Assembly: GCF_900520355.1 (NCBI RefSeq)
Contig: NZ_LS999521.1
Coordinates: forward strand, 2,728,001 to 2,792,000
DNA from: Acinetobacter calcoaceticus
GTDB taxonomy: Bacteria; Pseudomonadota; Gammaproteobacteria; Pseudomonadales; Moraxellaceae
DNA length: 64,000 nucleotides
Reading direction: 5' to 3'
Shown here piece by piece: positions 61,949 through 64,000 of this stretch. The notes under the pieces are model-generated. The model did not search any database and had not been told where the DNA came from. It saw only the letters and a program-made list of their open reading frames with translations. Made by a program: the position numbers and the translations under genes. Every line of letters starts with the position of its first letter. Position 1 is the first letter of the stretch.

Positions 61949-62722
61949 TTATGAATCTGGAAATACTGCGTTCTTAAATAGATTTATGCTTTTCGCCTTT
62001 TTGTTTATTTCAATTTTTTCAAGGATCACACCCATCTTCTCGTCATGACTTCTTTTGTGAAAAATTTCAATCTTTTCTGCTTTCTTAAAATCTTCAAATG
62101 CAGGGTAAACAGTATTGTTAAAAAAATAAGGCTTTAATTGTTTATTATCGACTTTATAAGCCACAACGGCATTCTTTAATTCATTAACTCGGTAATCATC
62201 ACCGTAACTCTTAGCTTCCTTAAGAGCAAAATTCCTCTCAACTAACCATAAATTTTCTAAATTGATTTGATAACCACTACTGACATAATCCACCCTAATA
62301 TTTGGATATTTATAGTTCCCAGCTGTGAATAACGGAATAGCTCCTCTATTCTCATAAACTTCCTTGAATGGCCCACTGTCAAACTTTGCATAGGCTTCAT
62401 CTTTAAATAATTTATATATTCTATTTAGATCATCTGCCTTAATAAATAATTCATTGCCGTTATATGCGACTTCATAATCTGGGCATTTAAATTTATATTT
62501 CTTTTGATTAGAGGTAATAAAATCACCCAAAACAACTTCACGTGAAGAATTTGGAAATTCTGCAATGGTTTTATATTTGGCAAAAATATAAACTTTGTCA
62601 TTCACACCAGATATTTCAATTTTAACATTGTTGCAATTTACTCCCTCAATTATTGGTAAATCTTCCCCATAAACAAAACTGTTAAATAATCCCAATACAC
62701 CTATTAATAACATCTTTTTCAT
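61949..62722 (-). CDS. Secreted protein of unknown function in the tail module (moron)
   Basis: This 257-residue protein has a Sec signal peptide (MKKMLLIGVLGLFNSFVYGE). The mature part has two Cys (VNCNN and FKCPDY) that could form a disulfide, many Lys and Tyr residues, and no membrane span. No family is recognised. It stands between the tail chaperones and the tape measure, which are adjacent in most phages; it is more AT-rich than both and is followed by its own terminator. This is the structure of a moron expressed in lysogens. Surface change or superinfection exclusion in the periplasm is a guess. Confidence 0.65.
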   Translation of the reverse strand: MKKMLLIGVLGLFNSFVYGEDLPIIEGVNCNNVKIEISGVNDKVYIFAKYKTIAEFPNSSREVVLGDFITSNQKKYKFKCPDYEVAYNGNELFIKADDLNRIYKLFKDEAYAKFDSGPFKEVYENRGAIPLFTAGNYKYPNIRVDYVSSGYQINLENLWLVERNFALKEAKSYGDDYRVNELKNAVVAYKVDNKQLKPYFFNNTVYPAFEDFKKAEKIEIFHKRSHDEKMGVILEKIEINKKAKSINLFKNAVFPDS

Positions 62723-62802
62723 GATTTCACCGATTGTTATAAATTAAGAGTAATTTAACAAACCAATTACATTTTGTCATACCAAGTTAAATCAGGGCAG
62801 CC

Positions 62803-63075
62803 TTAACCACCCTGTGGGAAACCTTCCAAAACTTCCAGCATATCGACTTCGTCATCATCTGAGATGGTGATTGCTGGGCTTGTCTCTTCAATTCCAGCGA
62901 AAGCTTCTAAGATACGGCAAAGACGCTGTATTCCAATATGTGCGGGAGGGTTACTTTGCTGATATGCACTTAGTGCTCTCAATCTAGGCAGATCCATTTC
63001 ATCACGAACATAGTCATAATCTTTACCCATGGTTAGCACTAAATGCGTGTACAGCTCCTCCCAGTTTATTCCCCC
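62803..63075 (-). CDS. Tail assembly chaperone, frameshifted C-terminal part (gpT-like)
   Basis: Read in the -1 frame after the slippery site at 63071-63075, this part continues the preceding chaperone as GINWEELYTHLVLTMGKDYD then YVRDEMDLPRLRALSAYQQ, ending at 62803. There is no plausible independent start: the only initiators are a GTG at 63039 and an ATG a few codons later, without a ribosome-binding site. The helical GxxxxYTHL...G pattern is standard for gpGT-type fusion chaperones that load the tape measure protein for tail building. Confidence 0.78.
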   Translation of the reverse strand, partial: GGINWEELYTHLVLTMGKDYDYVRDEMDLPRLRALSAYQQSNPPAHIGIQRLCRILEAFAGIEETSPAITISDDDEVDMLEVLEGFPQGG

Positions 63076-63386
63076 GAAGATTCACCTGCTGGTTTACCTG
63101 AACCTGTATATTCCAAACCTGAGGTCTTTGTTACTATTGATAATACCTCTTCCATGTTACCCATATCTAAGAGCTCATCAGAAACATATTCACGGGTAAT
63201 ATCTGGATAATTCCGCTTTAAACAAACATGAGCCATATCCACAATTACAGATGTCGGAACATTGTTTGAGCTTAATTGTTCTTGGAAACGCTCAATCGTA
63301 CCCAATGGTGCCGGAGCAAAAATCCAAGTCTGGCCAGCAATTTCTTTACTATTACCACGCGGGTTTTCAACTTGCTTAAATTGCAT
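63066..63386 (-). CDS. Tail assembly chaperone, N-terminal part (gpG-like)
   Basis: This 106-residue protein (MQFKQVENPRGNSKEIAGQT) is an acidic helical chaperone with PLGTIERFQEQL. It lies between tail tube and tape-measure genes, the fixed slot of gpG. Its last codons are TCG GGG GAA TAA, where a -1 slip on the G-run produces a longer gpGT-like fusion. It binds the tape measure during tail tube growth. Confidence 0.82.
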   Translation of the reverse strand: MQFKQVENPRGNSKEIAGQTWIFAPAPLGTIERFQEQLSSNNVPTSVIVDMAHVCLKRNYPDITREYVSDELLDMGNMEEVLSIVTKTSGLEYTGSGKPAGESSGE

Positions 63387-63392
63387 TTGGTA

Positions 63393-64000
63393 TTACTCCG
63401 ATAAATCGATTTTGAAAACACGGTTAAGGTCATCAGCCATAGGCTGGAATTCAAACTCAGGAATGTCGTAATCGTCCTGTTTTGAACTAAACCCAAGCTT
63501 GTTACTGGTACAGCGGTAAAAATTCATCTGCATGAATTTACCCTTGTAATCCCGCTGAAGATCTAAGGCAAACTCAGGGGTATAGCCCATATCTAAGTTA
63601 GATACAGTGATTGACTTTCCACCTGCGACCGTTGCGGAATAACGGAAGCTAATAAAAACTATCTTCCCTACATCGGCAGTAGCAAATGTATACGCACCTG
63701 TTGCGTTATCCACGCTGTATTGCCCTGTCGTTGGTGCTGAAGCTACACGCTTAAGTGGAATTGCCTTCCCATCTGTAACACCCAAATCCTTTACAAAAGT
63801 GCCAGCATTAGGAACTACAGGTGTAACCAATCCACCCGCTAGAATAGTTTCACCATTAATTGTTTGGGATACTGTCTCGATTCCACCTTCAGCAACAACG
63901 CCACCGAAGAAAATAGAATTGAGTAATGTTCCGTTAATACGGCCGAACGATGCTTTACCTTTAATAGATCCTTTACCACGTGCAGCATCTACGGCGAACT
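63393..64000 (-). CDS. Phage major tail tube protein (5' end outside window)
   Basis: The frame is open to the right edge (visible about 202 residues). It reads FAVDAARGKGSIKGKASFGR near the edge, then NGTLLNSIFFGGVVAEGGIE, and ends with FRYSATVAGGKSITVSNLDM and EFEFQPMADDLNRVFKIDLS. The beta-rich repeats and position 7 bp before the tail chaperones indicate the tube subunit. The N-terminus is missing, so the domain count cannot be judged. Confidence 0.8.
   Translation of the reverse strand, partial: FAVDAARGKGSIKGKASFGRINGTLLNSIFFGGVVAEGGIETVSQTINGETILAGGLVTPVVPNAGTFVKDLGVTDGKAIPLKRVASAPTTGQYSVDNATGAYTFATADVGKIVFISFRYSATVAGGKSITVSNLDMGYTPEFALDLQRDYKGKFMQMNFYRCTSNKLGFSSKQDDYDIPEFEFQPMADDLNRVFKIDLSE

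Larger units (their letters stand above)
43443..64000. mobile_element. Prophage, integrase-proximal arm (continues beyond window)
   Basis: A siphovirus-like prophage: tyrosine integrase next to 6S RNA, SOS-type umuDC, accessory genes, lysis cassette and a tail module of the DUF2460/DUF2163/NlpC type, as also seen in gene-transfer-agent-like and B3/DMS3-like phages. Early-side genes are mainly on the plus strand, and late genes are read towards the integrase on the minus strand. Head, packaging and repressor genes are not in this window, so completeness cannot be judged. Confidence 0.92.

Overview
The window is a chromosomal segment of an Acinetobacter, most likely of the A. baumannii-calcoaceticus complex. 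It is AT-rich and carries typical gammaproteobacterial housekeeping blocks. Genus-level hints are an rnhA-dnaQ gene fusion, a fimL-nudC pair, a lytic transglycosylase with many LysM repeats, and an SOS-type operator of the form TTGAA-N11-TTCAA before a umuDC operon. The species is inferred from these features and was not tested by a search.

Bases 1-43,440 are core chromosome. In order they hold: a three-lipoprotein operon (DUF799, DUF4810, CsgG-like); a TetR regulator; a structured non-coding island with a possible terminal inverted repeat; a YjgN/DUF898 membrane protein with an M48 protease; tRNA-Ser(UGA); fadH; argG; a diguanylate cyclase; pyrC-rnt and tRNA-Glu; a Fur-box TonB receptor; an old-yellow-enzyme oxidoreductase; the yejABEF peptide importer downstream of an MltD-like transglycosylase; rnhA-dnaQ; fimL-nudC; an esterase, a BON lipoprotein and yraN facing rsmI; an ArgP-like regulator divergent from a LysE exporter; a CDF transporter divergent from its MerR regulator; a SutA-like protein; and the ubiI-ubiH-pepP-ygfB cluster divergent from a coiled-coil gene, zapA and 6S RNA.

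From about 43,440 to the window end lies the integrase-proximal arm of a prophage inserted beside or into the 3' end of the 6S RNA gene. Integrase, a membrane-anchored unknown, an SRAP protein, umuDC and an AT-rich two-gene accessory operon (membrane coiled-coil protein plus HNH nuclease) come first. They are followed, on the opposite strand, by a lysis cassette and a siphovirus-like tail module: fibronectin-type tail tip, NlpC/P60, SGNH-hydrolase tail protein, DUF2163, DUF2460, tape measure, frameshifted tail chaperones and tail tube. The tube gene is cut by the window edge, so head genes, lysogeny control and the other attachment site lie outside.

The points most worth following are: the membrane/HNH pair as a candidate anti-phage system; a compact minus-strand unit at 46.68-47.19 kb with promoter, large hairpin, duplicated ribosome-binding cassettes, a 28-residue hydrophobic peptide and a terminator; two consensus DnaA boxes in front of umuDC; the structured element at 2.33-2.67 kb; and intrinsic terminators scattered through the late phage operon, which imply antitermination or independent moron promoters.
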